Source: Frigoribacterium sp. Leaf263 (lineage in GTDB: Bacteria; Actinomycetota; Actinomycetes; Actinomycetales; Microbacteriaceae). From it: 64,000 nucleotides of DNA. Position numbers and translations under genes: made by a program. Location: assembly GCF_001422285.1 (NCBI RefSeq), contig NZ_LMMO01000004.1, positions 622,983 through 686,982 on the forward strand, read 5' to 3'. The notes below the pieces were generated by a model that had not been told where the DNA came from, searched no databases, and saw only the letters and a list, made by a program, of their open reading frames with translations. Shown one piece after another: positions 52,056-60,454 of the stretch; position 1 is the first letter of the stretch; each line of letters starts with the position of its first letter.

Positions 52056-53345
52056 TCAGACCTTCGTGCGCCAGTCGTCCTCGTCGGCCTCGAGGAGGTC
52101 GGCCTCGGGCAGCGAGATCGACCCGGTCGGCGGCTCGATGACCATCTGCTCGTCTCGGCGGTGCCGCAGCACGTCATTGATGTACGAGGTGAGAGCCTCG
52201 GCGATGGGCACGTCGCGGTTCTCCTGCTGCGAGCGGTACCAGCGGTGCTCGAGCAGCTGATGGAAGACCTCGGCCGGCTCGAGGCGACCGCGCAGCTCAC
52301 GGGGGATGGACCGGACGACGGGCTCGAACACCCGGGCCGCCCACTCGTGAGCCACCATCTCCTCATCGTTGTCGTTGCCGCCGCTGCGCAGGCGGTAGGC
52401 GTCGAGGTCGTTGAGCAGACGACGCGCCTGGTTCTCTTCGACGTCGAGACCGGTGAGGCGCAGCAGGCGACGCGAGTGGTGGCCGGCGTCGACGACCTTG
52501 GGCTGGATCTTCACCTGGGTGCCGCCCTCGGCGGTCTTGATCGCGAGCTCCTCGATGTCGAAGCCGAGGTCGTTGAGGCGCTCGACGCGGTCGTTGATGC
52601 GCCAGCGCTCCGAGCTCGAGAAGGTCTCGCTGCCGGTGAGCTCCGTCCAGAGGCTGCGGTACTTGGCGACGATGCCGTTGCTCACGTCGACGGCGTCGAG
52701 GTTGTCGTCGAGTCGCCCGCCCGCCTCGAGGTCGAGCAGCTCGCCGGCGATGTTGACCCGGGCGACCTCGAGGTCGTTCTCGCGCTGCCCGTTCGAGAGG
52801 CCGCCCGGGTAGAGCTTGCCCGTCTCGGCGTCGACGAGGTACGCGGCGAAGGCGCCCGCGTCGCGCCGGAAGAGCGTGTTCGAGAGCGACACGTCGCCCC
52901 AGTAGAAGCCGATGATGTGCAGGCGCACGAGCAGCAGCGCGAGCGCGTCGACGAGCCGCTTGGCGGTGTCGGGGCGGAGGGTCTGCGAGTACAGCGCGCG
53001 GTAGGGCAGCGAGAACTTCAGGTGCCGGGTGACGAGCACGGGGTCGAGCGGCGAGCCGTCCTCGTCGTGGCGGTTGGTGATGACCGCCAGGGGGTCGACG
53101 CAGGGGATGTCCATCCGCTGCAGCGTGCGGAGCATCTCGTACTCGCCGCGGGCCATCTCGCCCGAGGTCTCCTTGATGGCGATGACGTAGCCGCTGAGGT
53201 GGGCGAATCGCACCAGGTGCCGCGAGATGCCCTTCGGCAGCGTCGCGATGGCGTCGTCGGGCCACACGTCGAGGGGGAGGTCCCACGGCAGGTCGAGCAG
53301 GGCCGGGTCGACCGTGGCGGAGGTGATGTTGAGGGAGTCGGGCAT
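52056..53345 (-). CDS. DUF4032 protein with kinase-like fold
   Basis: The protein has 429 residues. The N-terminal half resembles lipopolysaccharide-kinase/protein-kinase-like folds. It has YVIAIKETSGEMARGEYEML (Lys-Glu pair), LVTRHLKFSLPYRALY, and LHIIGFYWGDVSLSNTLF, where GD-x-S-x-x-N takes the place of the catalytic HxD-x5-N. AAYLVDAETGKLYPG supplies a DFG-like Asp. The C-terminal half is the DUF4032 domain, with HEWAARVFEPVVRSIPRELR and FHQLLEHRWYRSQQ. It is a widespread actinobacterial protein without a known substrate. The stop lies 22 nt from a shared terminator. Confidence 0.85.
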   Translation of the reverse strand: MPDSLNITSATVDPALLDLPWDLPLDVWPDDAIATLPKGISRHLVRFAHLSGYVIAIKETSGEMARGEYEMLRTLQRMDIPCVDPLAVITNRHDEDGSPLDPVLVTRHLKFSLPYRALYSQTLRPDTAKRLVDALALLLVRLHIIGFYWGDVSLSNTLFRRDAGAFAAYLVDAETGKLYPGGLSNGQRENDLEVARVNIAGELLDLEAGGRLDDNLDAVDVSNGIVAKYRSLWTELTGSETFSSSERWRINDRVERLNDLGFDIEELAIKTAEGGTQVKIQPKVVDAGHHSRRLLRLTGLDVEENQARRLLNDLDAYRLRSGGNDNDEEMVAHEWAARVFEPVVRSIPRELRGRLEPAEVFHQLLEHRWYRSQQENRDVPIAEALTSYINDVLRHRRDEQMVIEPPTGSISLPEADLLEADEDDWRTKV

Positions 53346-53373
53346 CGTCTCGTGTCTCTCGGTGCGGTACGGG

Positions 53374-53426
53374 ATCGGCCCGACGGGTCACCGGGGCGGT
53401 CCGCCCAGATGACCCGTCGGGCCGAT
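53374..53426 (-). terminator. 17-bp hairpin after the ABC ATPase gene
   Basis: ATCGGCCCGACGGGTCA (53374-53390) pairs perfectly with 53410-53426. A smaller GGGCGG/CCGCCC stem fills the 19-nt loop. It is placed after the ABC ATPase stop and before the DUF4032 gene on the same strand. Confidence 0.8.
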
Positions 53427-53437
53427 GAGGTGTGCTG

Positions 53438-54538
53438 CTACGCGCTGATGACGGCCTTGTCGCCGAGGCGCTCGCCGCTCTCGGTGTCGAAGACGTGCAC
53501 GTGGTGCGCCTGCGGGGTGATGTGGATCGTGTCGCCCAGCTTGGGGTGGTTGCGGCCGTCGACGCGCACGACGATGTCGACGCGCTGACCGTTGACCTCG
53601 GTGTGACCGTAGAGGTAGCCGTCGGCGCCGAGCTCCTCGACGACGTCGACCGTGACGGCGAGGCCCTCGCCGGTCGTGTTGACGACGACGTCTTCGGGGC
53701 GGACGCCCACGGTGACGCTCTTGCCGGTCGCCTGGCCGACGGTGTCGCGGTCGACCGAGGTGACGGCGGTGCCGAACTGGATGCCGCCGTCGACGACGTC
53801 GGCGGGCAGCAGGTTCATGGCGGGCGAGCCGATGAAGCCGGCGACGAAGACGTTCTGCGGCTTCTCGTACAGGTCGCGGGGGGTGCCGACCTGCTGCAGG
53901 ATGCCGTCCTTCAGGACCGCGATGCGGTCGCCCATGGTCAGGGCCTCGGTCTGATCGTGGGTGACGTAGACCGTGGTGACGCCGAGACGGCGCTGCAGCG
54001 AGGCGATCTGGGTGCGGGTCTGGACGCGGAGCTTGGCGTCGAGGTTCGAGAGGGGCTCGTCCATCAGGAACACCTGGGGCTGACGCACGATGGCGCGGCC
54101 CATGGCGACGCGCTGACGCTGACCACCCGAGAGGGCCTTGGGCTTGCGGGCCAGGTAGGGCTCGAGGTCGAGCAGCTTGGCGGCCTCGAGGACGCGGGTC
54201 GCGCGCTCTTCCTTGCCGACGCCGGCGATCTTGAGCGCGAAGCCCATGTTCTCGGCCACGGTCATGTGCGGGTAGAGCGCGTAGTTCTGGAACACCATCG
54301 CGATGTCGCGGTCCTTCGGCGGGACGTCGGTGACGTTGCGGTCGCCGATGAAGATGTCGCCGCTGTTGACCTCTTCGAGACCGGCGAGCATGCGGAGGGT
54401 CGTCGACTTGCCGCAACCCGAGGGGCCGACCAGGACGAGGAACTCGCCGTCCGCGACCTCGAGGTCGATGGCGTCGACCGCTGCGCGGGTCGAGCCGGGG
54501 TAGAGGCGGGTGGCCTTGCTGAACGTGACTGACGCCAT
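53438..54538 (-). CDS. Sugar ABC transporter ATP-binding protein, MsmK/MsmX/UgpC type
   Basis: The protein has 366 residues. Walker [21 protein letters not shown], signature ALSGGQRQRVAMGRAIV and Walker B VFLMDEPLSNLDAKLR are all intact. A C-terminal TOBE/OB part runs from about 240 (VTVGVRPEDVVV, then GQRVDIVVRVDG). No permease or binding protein is adjacent, which fits a shared ATPase that powers several sugar importers, as MsmK/MsmX do. The ATG at 54538 follows GGAGAAACATC. Confidence 0.93.
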   Translation of the reverse strand: MASVTFSKATRLYPGSTRAAVDAIDLEVADGEFLVLVGPSGCGKSTTLRMLAGLEEVNSGDIFIGDRNVTDVPPKDRDIAMVFQNYALYPHMTVAENMGFALKIAGVGKEERATRVLEAAKLLDLEPYLARKPKALSGGQRQRVAMGRAIVRQPQVFLMDEPLSNLDAKLRVQTRTQIASLQRRLGVTTVYVTHDQTEALTMGDRIAVLKDGILQQVGTPRDLYEKPQNVFVAGFIGSPAMNLLPADVVDGGIQFGTAVTSVDRDTVGQATGKSVTVGVRPEDVVVNTTGEGLAVTVDVVEELGADGYLYGHTEVNGQRVDIVVRVDGRNHPKLGDTIHITPQAHHVHVFDTESGERLGDKAVISA

Positions 54539-54817
54539 GATGTTTCTCCTTCACCGGCAGGTACGTGCCGGACGATCCTTCGTGAATGGATGGTGATCAG
54601 ACCAAGAGGTCCGCGATGACCACCACCCGACAGTATGGCACCGAACCGAGACGGTCTCATCCCTCGTCCGGGTCGGGGACGGTATCGTCTTCATCACGGC
54701 GGCTCGGACACCCCCCCCGACCGGCCCGTGACCCTCGGGCGCTGCAGCCGCAGCCCCTCCCCACACCCCTTACGACGCGACGGCGACGAGCCGTGGCGCA
54801 TCGGAGAGACCCGTTCC

Positions 54818-55801
54818 ATGACTGACAACGCCTCGGACGACAAGACCCTCACGAAGAACCAGCGTCGCGCCGCCGCCCGCCAGAAGGCGCAGGCGGCCCG
54901 CAAGAAGCAGAAGCGCCGCCAGCGGACCGGTCGCGTCCTGCTGCAGGGGGGCATCGCCCTCGCCCTCGTGGCGGTCGTCGTGATCGTCGTCGTCGTGATC
55001 ACGAACAGCATCCGTCCGGCCGGCCCCGGCCCCGCGAACATGGCCAGCGACGGCATCCGCATCGGTCAGGACTTCGTGGCCGACACGACGCCGGCTCTGG
55101 CGGCCGACGACGAGCCGGTGCCCTCCGCCACCACGGCCGCGAGCGACACCGTCGACATCGTCGTCTACCTCGACTACCTCTGCCCCATCTGCGGCCAGTT
55201 CGAGGCCGCCAACAACGAGTACATCGCCGGTCTGGTCGACTCGGGTGCGGCGACGGTCGAGTACCACCCGGTGGCCATCCTCACGAACCAGTCCGTCGGC
55301 ACCCGGTACTCGAACCGGGCCGCCAACGCCGCGGCCTGCGTCGCGAACTACTCGCCGAACTCGTTCTTCGACTTCAACACAGCCCTGTTCGAGCAGCAGC
55401 CCGAAGAGGGCACCCGCGGCCTCGACGACGCGGCCCTGTCGGACATCGCGAGCGGCATCGACGGCGTGGTCGACCCCGCGCGCATCGCGACCTGCATCGA
55501 CGACGAGGAGTTCGGCTCGTGGGTCACCGCCGCCACGCAGCGGGCGATCGACGGCCCCATCCCGAACAGCACGGTCGAGGCCCTCGCCGGAACGCCCCTC
55601 GTGCTCGTGAACGGTCAGCGCTACGACCCGAGCCTGCCCTTCACCAACGAGGAGTTCCGCAACTTCGTCGTGACCGCGGCCGGCAACAGCTACGCCGACA
55701 GCAGCACCGCGACGCCGACTCCCGCTCCGGCCGAGTCGGACGCCCCCGCCGAGCCGGCCGAGTCGACCACCCCGGCGCCGACGGAGACCCCCGCGAGCTG
55801 A
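54818..55801 (+). CDS. Membrane-anchored DsbA-family thioredoxin-fold protein
   Basis: The protein has 327 residues. A very basic N-terminus (NQRRAAARQKAQAARKKQKR) precedes one membrane helix (LLQGGIALALVAVVVIVVVV, about 41-65). The outer domain is DsbA-like with the redox motif C122-PI-C125 in YLDYLCPICGQFEAANNEYI, then VEYHPVAILTNQS and the cis-Pro region GTPLVLVNGQRYDP. The tail is Pro/Thr-rich. It probably catalyses disulphide exchange in exported proteins. GGAGAG lies 9 nt before the ATG at 54818; the frame is open upstream, but without support. Confidence 0.88.
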   Translation: MTDNASDDKTLTKNQRRAAARQKAQAARKKQKRRQRTGRVLLQGGIALALVAVVVIVVVVITNSIRPAGPGPANMASDGIRIGQDFVADTTPALAADDEPVPSATTAASDTVDIVVYLDYLCPICGQFEAANNEYIAGLVDSGAATVEYHPVAILTNQSVGTRYSNRAANAAACVANYSPNSFFDFNTALFEQQPEEGTRGLDDAALSDIASGIDGVVDPARIATCIDDEEFGSWVTAATQRAIDGPIPNSTVEALAGTPLVLVNGQRYDPSLPFTNEEFRNFVVTAAGNSYADSSTATPTPAPAESDAPAEPAESTTPAPTETPAS

Positions 55802-55874
55802 GCGGCCCGGGCCCGGGGGTGGGCAGGCCCGGCCCCGGGGGTCGCCGGGCCCGCACCGCCCTCCGGTCCGCGCC

Positions 55875-56417
55875 TCAGGTCGACATGCGGGGGTGGGGCA
55901 GGATCCCCGCCCCCTTGACCGGCAGCTCGTGCAGCGCGACGTCGCGGATCGCGCCCGCGTCGAGCGTCAGCGTCAGATACGTCGCGTGCGGCTGGCGGCG
56001 GCGGTCCGTCGGCGAGCCGGGGTTGAGCAGGCGCAGCCCGGCGGGCGTGGTGGTGTCCCAGGGGATGTGACTGTGGCCGAACAGCAGCAGGTCGGTCTCG
56101 GGGAAGAGGCGGTCCATGCGGGTCTCACGCGCCTCCTTGGCTCCGGTCTCGTGCACGACGGCGAGACGGACGCCGTCGACGGCGGTGCGGACGACCTCGG
56201 GCAGCCTGTCGTCGAACTCGGGGCCGTCGTTGTTGCCGCGGACCCCGATCAGGAGGCGCGCGCGGGTCTCGAACTCGTCGAGCAGCGGCAGGCCGGTCCA
56301 GTCTCCGGCGTGCACGACCACGTCGGCGCGATCGACGGCGGCCCAGACGGCGGACGGCACGGCCTTGGCCTTCTGGGGCACATGGGTGTCGGACACGACG
56401 AGCACGGAGGTCGGCAT
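55875..56417 (-). CDS. YfcE/MJ0936-type metallophosphoesterase
   Basis: The protein has 180 residues. The calcineurin-like metal motifs are complete: SDTH (D10, H12), HAGDW, RGNND and FGHSHIP. These bind two metal ions for phosphodiester hydrolysis. The size and VVHETG/LLNPGSPTDRR segment match the small YfcE group. The natural substrate is unknown. A TAGCGT element 6 nt before the ATG suggests a leaderless message. Confidence 0.9.
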   Translation of the reverse strand: MPTSVLVVSDTHVPQKAKAVPSAVWAAVDRADVVVHAGDWTGLPLLDEFETRARLLIGVRGNNDGPEFDDRLPEVVRTAVDGVRLAVVHETGAKEARETRMDRLFPETDLLLFGHSHIPWDTTTPAGLRLLNPGSPTDRRRQPHATYLTLTLDAGAIRDVALHELPVKGAGILPHPRMST

Positions 56418-56423
56418 GCCCCC

Positions 56424-56429
56424 ACGCTA
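56424..56429 (-). promoter_or_regulatory. Candidate leaderless promoter of the phosphoesterase gene
   Basis: On the minus strand TAGCGT ends 6 nt before the ATG at 56417. Confidence 0.45.
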
Positions 56430-56535
56430 GGGGCGCGCGGGAGCGATGCGGACCGTTATGGTCGGAACGGGGTTGGCTTGCTCTGTCGGCTCGTCAGCCT
56501 GACCGCATCGCACGACCAGAAACGAGGACGACACC

Positions 56536-57669
56536 GTGGGACTCTTCCGCAGCCAAGCAACCGAGGTGGCCCGGCAGGACGCCGCCGTGCGTCACTCGCT
56601 CTGGGCGGACGCCTTCGGCGCGCTCGCGACGCGCGCCGTGCAGATCATCGCCGTGGTCATCGTGGCCGCCGCCCTCATCTACGTGTTCCTCAGCCTCAGC
56701 CTGGTGACCCTGCCGGTGCTGCTCGCCCTCATCTTCGCATCGGCGATGCTGCCGGTGGTGTCGTTCCTGCGGAAGCACCGGGTGCCGTCCGTGCTGGCGA
56801 CCCTCATCTGCCTCTTCGCCGTCGTCATCATCCTCGGCCTCATCGCGTGGCTGATCGTCTGGGCCGTCGAGAACCAGGCCGCTTCGCTCGCCGAGTCGGC
56901 GACACAGGGCATCGAGCAGCTGCAGAACTGGGTCACGACCCTGCCCTTCTCGATCACCGACGATCAGATCCAGGGCGGCATCGACGCCGTGACCGACTTC
57001 GTCACCAGCGCCCAGTTCGGCTCGGGCGCCCTCGCCGGGGCCTCGGCCATCGGCAGCTTCCTGACCGGTCTCGTGCTGATGATCGTCGTGCTGTTCTTCT
57101 TCCTCAAGGACGGCCCCGCCATCTGGGAGTTCATGCTCCGTCCGTTCCGCGGCGAGCAGTACGCCCGTGCCCGTCGCATCGGCGACAAGACCGTCGCGAC
57201 GCTCGGCGGGTACGTCCGCGGCACGGCGACGGTAGCGGCCGTCGACGCGATCGGCATCGGCGTCGGCCTGTGGATCATCGGGGTGCCCCTGGCGCTGCCC
57301 CTCGCGGTCGTCGTGTTCCTCACCGCGTTCATCCCGCTCGTCGGAGCGACGGCGGCGGGCATCCTCGCCGCGCTCGTCGCGCTGGTGGCCAACGGCGTGC
57401 CGGCCGCGATCTGGGTCGTCGTGGTCGTCGTCGTCGTCAACCAGCTCGAGGGCAACTTCCTCCAGCCGGTGCTGATGGGCCGCACGTTGCAGCTGCACGG
57501 CCTCGTCATCCTGGTCGCCCTGACCGCCGGCACGATCCTCGGCGGCGTCGTCGGCGCGGTCATCGCGGTGCCGGTGATGGCCGTCGCCTGGGGCATCACC
57601 CAGGTCTGGAACGGCGAGCACGAGCCCGCGGAGATGTTCCGGCAGAAGAGACGCGAAGAGGTCCGCTAG
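56536..57669 (+). CDS. AI-2E/PerM family transporter
   Basis: The protein has 377 residues with about eight membrane helices in the AI-2E family pattern. Two N-terminal helices (VQIIAVVIVAAALIYVFLSL, LPVLLALIFASAMLPVVSFL), a third (VLATLICLFAVVIILGLIAWL), an external helical segment, and the conserved VVLFFFLKDGPAIWEFML are followed by ALPLAVVVFLTAFIPLVGAT and NFLQPVLMGRTLQLHGLVIL. The family includes quorum-signal and ion exporters, so the name is no proof of AI-2 transport. It starts with GTG at 56536. Confidence 0.88.
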   Translation: MGLFRSQATEVARQDAAVRHSLWADAFGALATRAVQIIAVVIVAAALIYVFLSLSLVTLPVLLALIFASAMLPVVSFLRKHRVPSVLATLICLFAVVIILGLIAWLIVWAVENQAASLAESATQGIEQLQNWVTTLPFSITDDQIQGGIDAVTDFVTSAQFGSGALAGASAIGSFLTGLVLMIVVLFFFLKDGPAIWEFMLRPFRGEQYARARRIGDKTVATLGGYVRGTATVAAVDAIGIGVGLWIIGVPLALPLAVVVFLTAFIPLVGATAAGILAALVALVANGVPAAIWVVVVVVVVNQLEGNFLQPVLMGRTLQLHGLVILVALTAGTILGGVVGAVIAVPVMAVAWGITQVWNGEHEPAEMFRQKRREEVR

Positions 57670-57683
57670 GGGCCCTGGATCCG

Positions 57684-57722
57684 AGGAGGCGCGGTGCGAG
57701 TTCGACTCGCACCGCGCCTCCT
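57684..57722. terminator. 18-bp hairpin after the AI-2E gene built from the dispersed word
   Basis: AGGAGGCGCGGTGCGAGT (57684-57701) pairs perfectly with 57705-57722 around TCG. It contains GGAGGCGCGG and its complement at the outer end and ends with CTTCG. Confidence 0.88.
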
Positions 57723-57773
57723 TCGTGCGCCCCGCCCCACCTCCGAAGAATTGTGCAGATTCTGCAGATAAAT

Positions 57774-57818
57774 GGTTGCGAATCGTCAACCACCGAGTAT
57801 GGTTGACATTCTGCAACC
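57774..57818 (+). promoter_or_regulatory. Promoter and two matching operators of the MFS-marR operon
   Basis: TTGCGA (57776-57781) and TATGGT (57798-57803), 16 bp apart, form a good -35/-10 pair in an AT-rich pocket. Two copies of the palindrome GGTTG-N8-CAACC lie at 57774-57791, covering the -35, and at 57801-57818, overlapping the -10 end and start site. Centres are 27 bp apart. The MarR regulator encoded two genes on is the likely ligand. A direct repeat GCAGAT lies just upstream. Confidence 0.8.
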
Positions 57819-57873
57819 ACAGGACCAGCCATCGGCGTCGGGTCCCCACCATCTCGAATCACCGGAGCGAACC

Positions 57874-59868
57874 TTGTCGCAGACCACGACCGCCGCGGGC
57901 ACCAGGCCCGCCGCACCGCACGAACCGGGCGAAGCGCCCGGCATGAGCCACCGCGAAGTCCTCACCGCCCTGTCGGGGCTGCTGATGGGCATGCTCGTGG
58001 CGATCCTGTCGTCGACCGTCGTGTCGACCTCGCTGCCGCGCATCGTCAGCGACCTGAACGGCAGCCAGACCTCGTACACGTGGGTCATCACCGCCACGCT
58101 GCTCGCGACAACGGTCAGCACGCCGCTCTGGGGCAAGTTCTCCGACCTCACGAACCGCAAGGTGCTGCTGCAGGTGGCCCTCGTGCTGTTCGTGCTGGCC
58201 TCGGTCGCGGCCGGGTTCTCGCAGAACACCGCGACGCTCATCACGTTCCGCGTCTTCCAGGGCCTCGGCGCCGGCGGTCTGACCGCCCTCGTCCAGGTCG
58301 TCATGAGCGACATCATCAGCCCGCGCGAGCGAGGCCGCTACATGGGCTACCTCGGCGCCGTGATGAGCGTCGGCACCATCGGCGGCCCGCTGCTCGGCGG
58401 CGTGCTCACCGACACCATCGGCTGGCGTTGGAACTTCTTCGTCGGCGTGCCCGTCGGCATCGCCGCCCTGATCGTCATCCAGCGCACGCTGCACCTGCCC
58501 GCCAAGCCGAAGCGCAAGGTCGTCGTCGACTACTGGGGCGCCGGTCTGATCGCCGGCGGCGTCTCGCTGCTGCTCGTCTGGGTGTCCCTCGGCGGCAAGC
58601 AGTTCGAGTGGAACTCGCTCACCAGCTGGCTGATGGGCGTCGGCGCCGCCGTGCTGCTCGTGCTCGCCGTGGTCGTCGAGTTCCGCACCGAGGAGCCGAT
58701 CATCCCCCTGACGCTCTTCCGCAACCGCACCTTCACCTTCGCGGTCATCGCCTCGCTCAGCGTCGGTGTCGCGATGTTCGGCACCAGCGTGTTCCTCGGT
58801 CAGTACATGCAGCTGGCCCGCGGCCAGTCGCCCACCATGGCGGGCATCCTGACCCTGCCGATGGTGCTCGGCCTCCTCATCTCGTCGATGGTCGCCGGTG
58901 CGCTCATCTCGAAGTACGGCAAGTGGAAGCCCTACATGATCGTCGGCTCGGTGCTGCTCGCGGCCGGTCTGTTCCTCATGTCGACCATCGAGTACGACAC
59001 GAACTTCGTCATCGTCTCCGTCTACATGGCGATGATGGGACTCGGCATCGGCATGGTCATGCAGAACCTCGTGCTCGTCGTCCAGAACTCGGTCGACGTG
59101 AGCGTCGTCGGGGCGGCCTCGTCGAGCGTCGCGTTCTTCCGCAGCCTCGGCGGCACCATCGGCGTCTCGGTCATGGGCGCCGTGCTCGGCACCAAGGTCT
59201 CGGGCTACATCACCGACGGTCTGACCGACGCCGGGGTCGACCCCAGCGCCCTGGGCAGCGGCGAGTCGACCACGAGCATCCCCGACCTCAGCACCGTCCC
59301 CGCCCCGATCCGCACGATCATCGAGTCGGCCTACGGCCAGGGCGTCGCCGACGTGTTCCTCATCGCCGCGCCGCTCGCGATCATCACCATCGTGTTCGTC
59401 TGCCTGCTCCCGAACGTCGAGCTCGGCACGAAGAGCGGGATCCAGCGTGCCGCCGCAGCCGCGCCGACCACCGACGGCGACGACCGCAGCGCAGGAGGCG
59501 CGGCGTCGGTCGACGGGAACGTCGCGTCGCCGGCGACCAAGGGGGCCGCGGCCACCGCCGCCCTGGCCCCCGCGGTCTCGAGCGCCCCGGTGACGACCGA
59601 CGACGGTCCGAGCGACCGCGGCGGCGACGCCCCGGTGTCGCCGACCGTCGGCTCCGGCTCTGCCTCCGGCTCCGATGCCGACACCGGCGCGCTCCCGGGC
59701 GAGCGTCGCCACCACTCCCACACGGCCGCCCGCACCGGGACGATCGATACGATCATCGCGACGGGTGCCGCCGAGGTGGCGGGTCACCCGGTGACGGACG
59801 ACGAGCTGGCCGAGAGCCCGGTGTTCTCGTCCCTGGTCGAGGAGAAGGATGTCGCAGCGGACCGATGA
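57874..59868 (+). CDS. MFS multidrug exporter, DHA2 (EmrB/QacA) 14-helix type
   Basis: The protein has 664 residues from the TTG at 57874, which has GGAG 7 nt upstream; the ATG at 57943 is an alternative. Fourteen membrane helices are predictable. Motif A is GKFSDLTNRKVLLQ, motif C is GTIGGPLLGGVLTDTIGWRW, and the N-terminal LSSTVVSTSLPRIVSDL is DHA2-like. After the last helix (near residue 512) there is a 150-residue soluble tail, Ala/Thr-rich with a conserved-looking end (VTDDELAESPVFSSLVEE). It is co-transcribed with marR, whose start overlaps its end by 20 nt. Substrates are unknown; drug or toxic-compound export is likely. Confidence 0.93.
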   Translation: MSQTTTAAGTRPAAPHEPGEAPGMSHREVLTALSGLLMGMLVAILSSTVVSTSLPRIVSDLNGSQTSYTWVITATLLATTVSTPLWGKFSDLTNRKVLLQVALVLFVLASVAAGFSQNTATLITFRVFQGLGAGGLTALVQVVMSDIISPRERGRYMGYLGAVMSVGTIGGPLLGGVLTDTIGWRWNFFVGVPVGIAALIVIQRTLHLPAKPKRKVVVDYWGAGLIAGGVSLLLVWVSLGGKQFEWNSLTSWLMGVGAAVLLVLAVVVEFRTEEPIIPLTLFRNRTFTFAVIASLSVGVAMFGTSVFLGQYMQLARGQSPTMAGILTLPMVLGLLISSMVAGALISKYGKWKPYMIVGSVLLAAGLFLMSTIEYDTNFVIVSVYMAMMGLGIGMVMQNLVLVVQNSVDVSVVGAASSSVAFFRSLGGTIGVSVMGAVLGTKVSGYITDGLTDAGVDPSALGSGESTTSIPDLSTVPAPIRTIIESAYGQGVADVFLIAAPLAIITIVFVCLLPNVELGTKSGIQRAAAAAPTTDGDDRSAGGAASVDGNVASPATKGAAATAALAPAVSSAPVTTDDGPSDRGGDAPVSPTVGSGSASGSDADTGALPGERRHHSHTAARTGTIDTIIATGAAEVAGHPVTDDELAESPVFSSLVEEKDVAADR

Positions 59869-60370
59869 CGCGACGCGGGCGGGCGCGGTGCCAGGCGCAC
59901 CGCGCCTCCCGGGCCCGGACGACGGGGGTCGCGAGGGCCTGATGGCCGGAGTGGTCGACGAGATCGGCTCGATGATGGTCGAGGCCAAGCGAACCATCGC
60001 GGCCGCGGCCTCGCGGTTCGACCCCGACGTGCCGCCGACCGCGTTCTACGTGCTCCGGTACGTGATGAAGCACCAGCCGTGCACCGCGGGCGACATCGTC
60101 AAGGCGATGGCGATGGACAAGAGCGCCGTCAGCCGTCAGGTGACGCTGCTGCGCGAGGCCGGGTTCGTCGACGTCGTGGCGGATGCGAGCGACGGGCGCG
60201 TGTCGATGCTCCGCAGCACCGAGCGGGCCGACGCGAGGATGCTCGAGGTGCGGCACGAGAACCGCGCCGTGTTCCGCAGCCACGTCGAGGGATGGACGGA
60301 CGACGAGCTCGCCGAGTTCGCCGGCTGGCTCCGCCGCTTCAACACCCCTCCGGCGGCCGCCGCTCGCTAG
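59849..60370 (+). CDS. MarR-family regulator
   Basis: The protein has 173 residues from the ATG at 59849, preceded by GAGGAGAAGG. The winged helix reads PPTAFYVLRYVMKHQPCTAG, DIVKAMAMDKSAVSRQVTLL and REAGFVDVVADASDGRVSML, with the wing Asp-x-Arg. The first 31 residues contain a palindrome (59882-59906) related to the dispersed repeat, so the ATG at 59942 could be the original start. It probably represses the exporter operon at the two GGTTG-N8-CAACC sites and releases them on binding an exported compound. Confidence 0.92.
   Translation: MSQRTDDATRAGAVPGAPRLPGPDDGGREGLMAGVVDEIGSMMVEAKRTIAAAASRFDPDVPPTAFYVLRYVMKHQPCTAGDIVKAMAMDKSAVSRQVTLLREAGFVDVVADASDGRVSMLRSTERADARMLEVRHENRAVFRSHVEGWTDDELAEFAGWLRRFNTPPAAAAR
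59882..59906. repeat. 10-bp perfect inverted repeat inside the 5' end of marR
   Basis: GGCGCGGTGC (59882-59891) pairs with 59897-59906 around CAGGC. The right arm continues into CGCGCCTCC (59901-59909), a copy of the dispersed word. It is translated as part of the MarR N-terminal extension. Confidence 0.8.
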
Positions 60371-60395
60371 CGTCCGGCGCGCGTCTTGCACGGAG

Positions 60396-60435
60396 AGGGA
60401 CGTTCTGCGCCGTGGTCCGGCGGCAGAACGTCCCT
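60396..60435. terminator. Terminator hairpin after marR
   Basis: AGGGACGTTCTGC (60396-60408) pairs perfectly with 60423-60435, with an inner GCCG/CGGC stem, and runs into TTTCTC. It lies between the convergent marR and alcohol dehydrogenase genes. Confidence 0.85.
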
Positions 60436-60454
60436 TTCTCGCGAGGAGGCGGCG

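Noticed and set aside
57772-57873. An ATG at 57772 as the start of the MFS exporter
   Set aside because: It lies inside the predicted promoter and operators, upstream of the expected transcription start.
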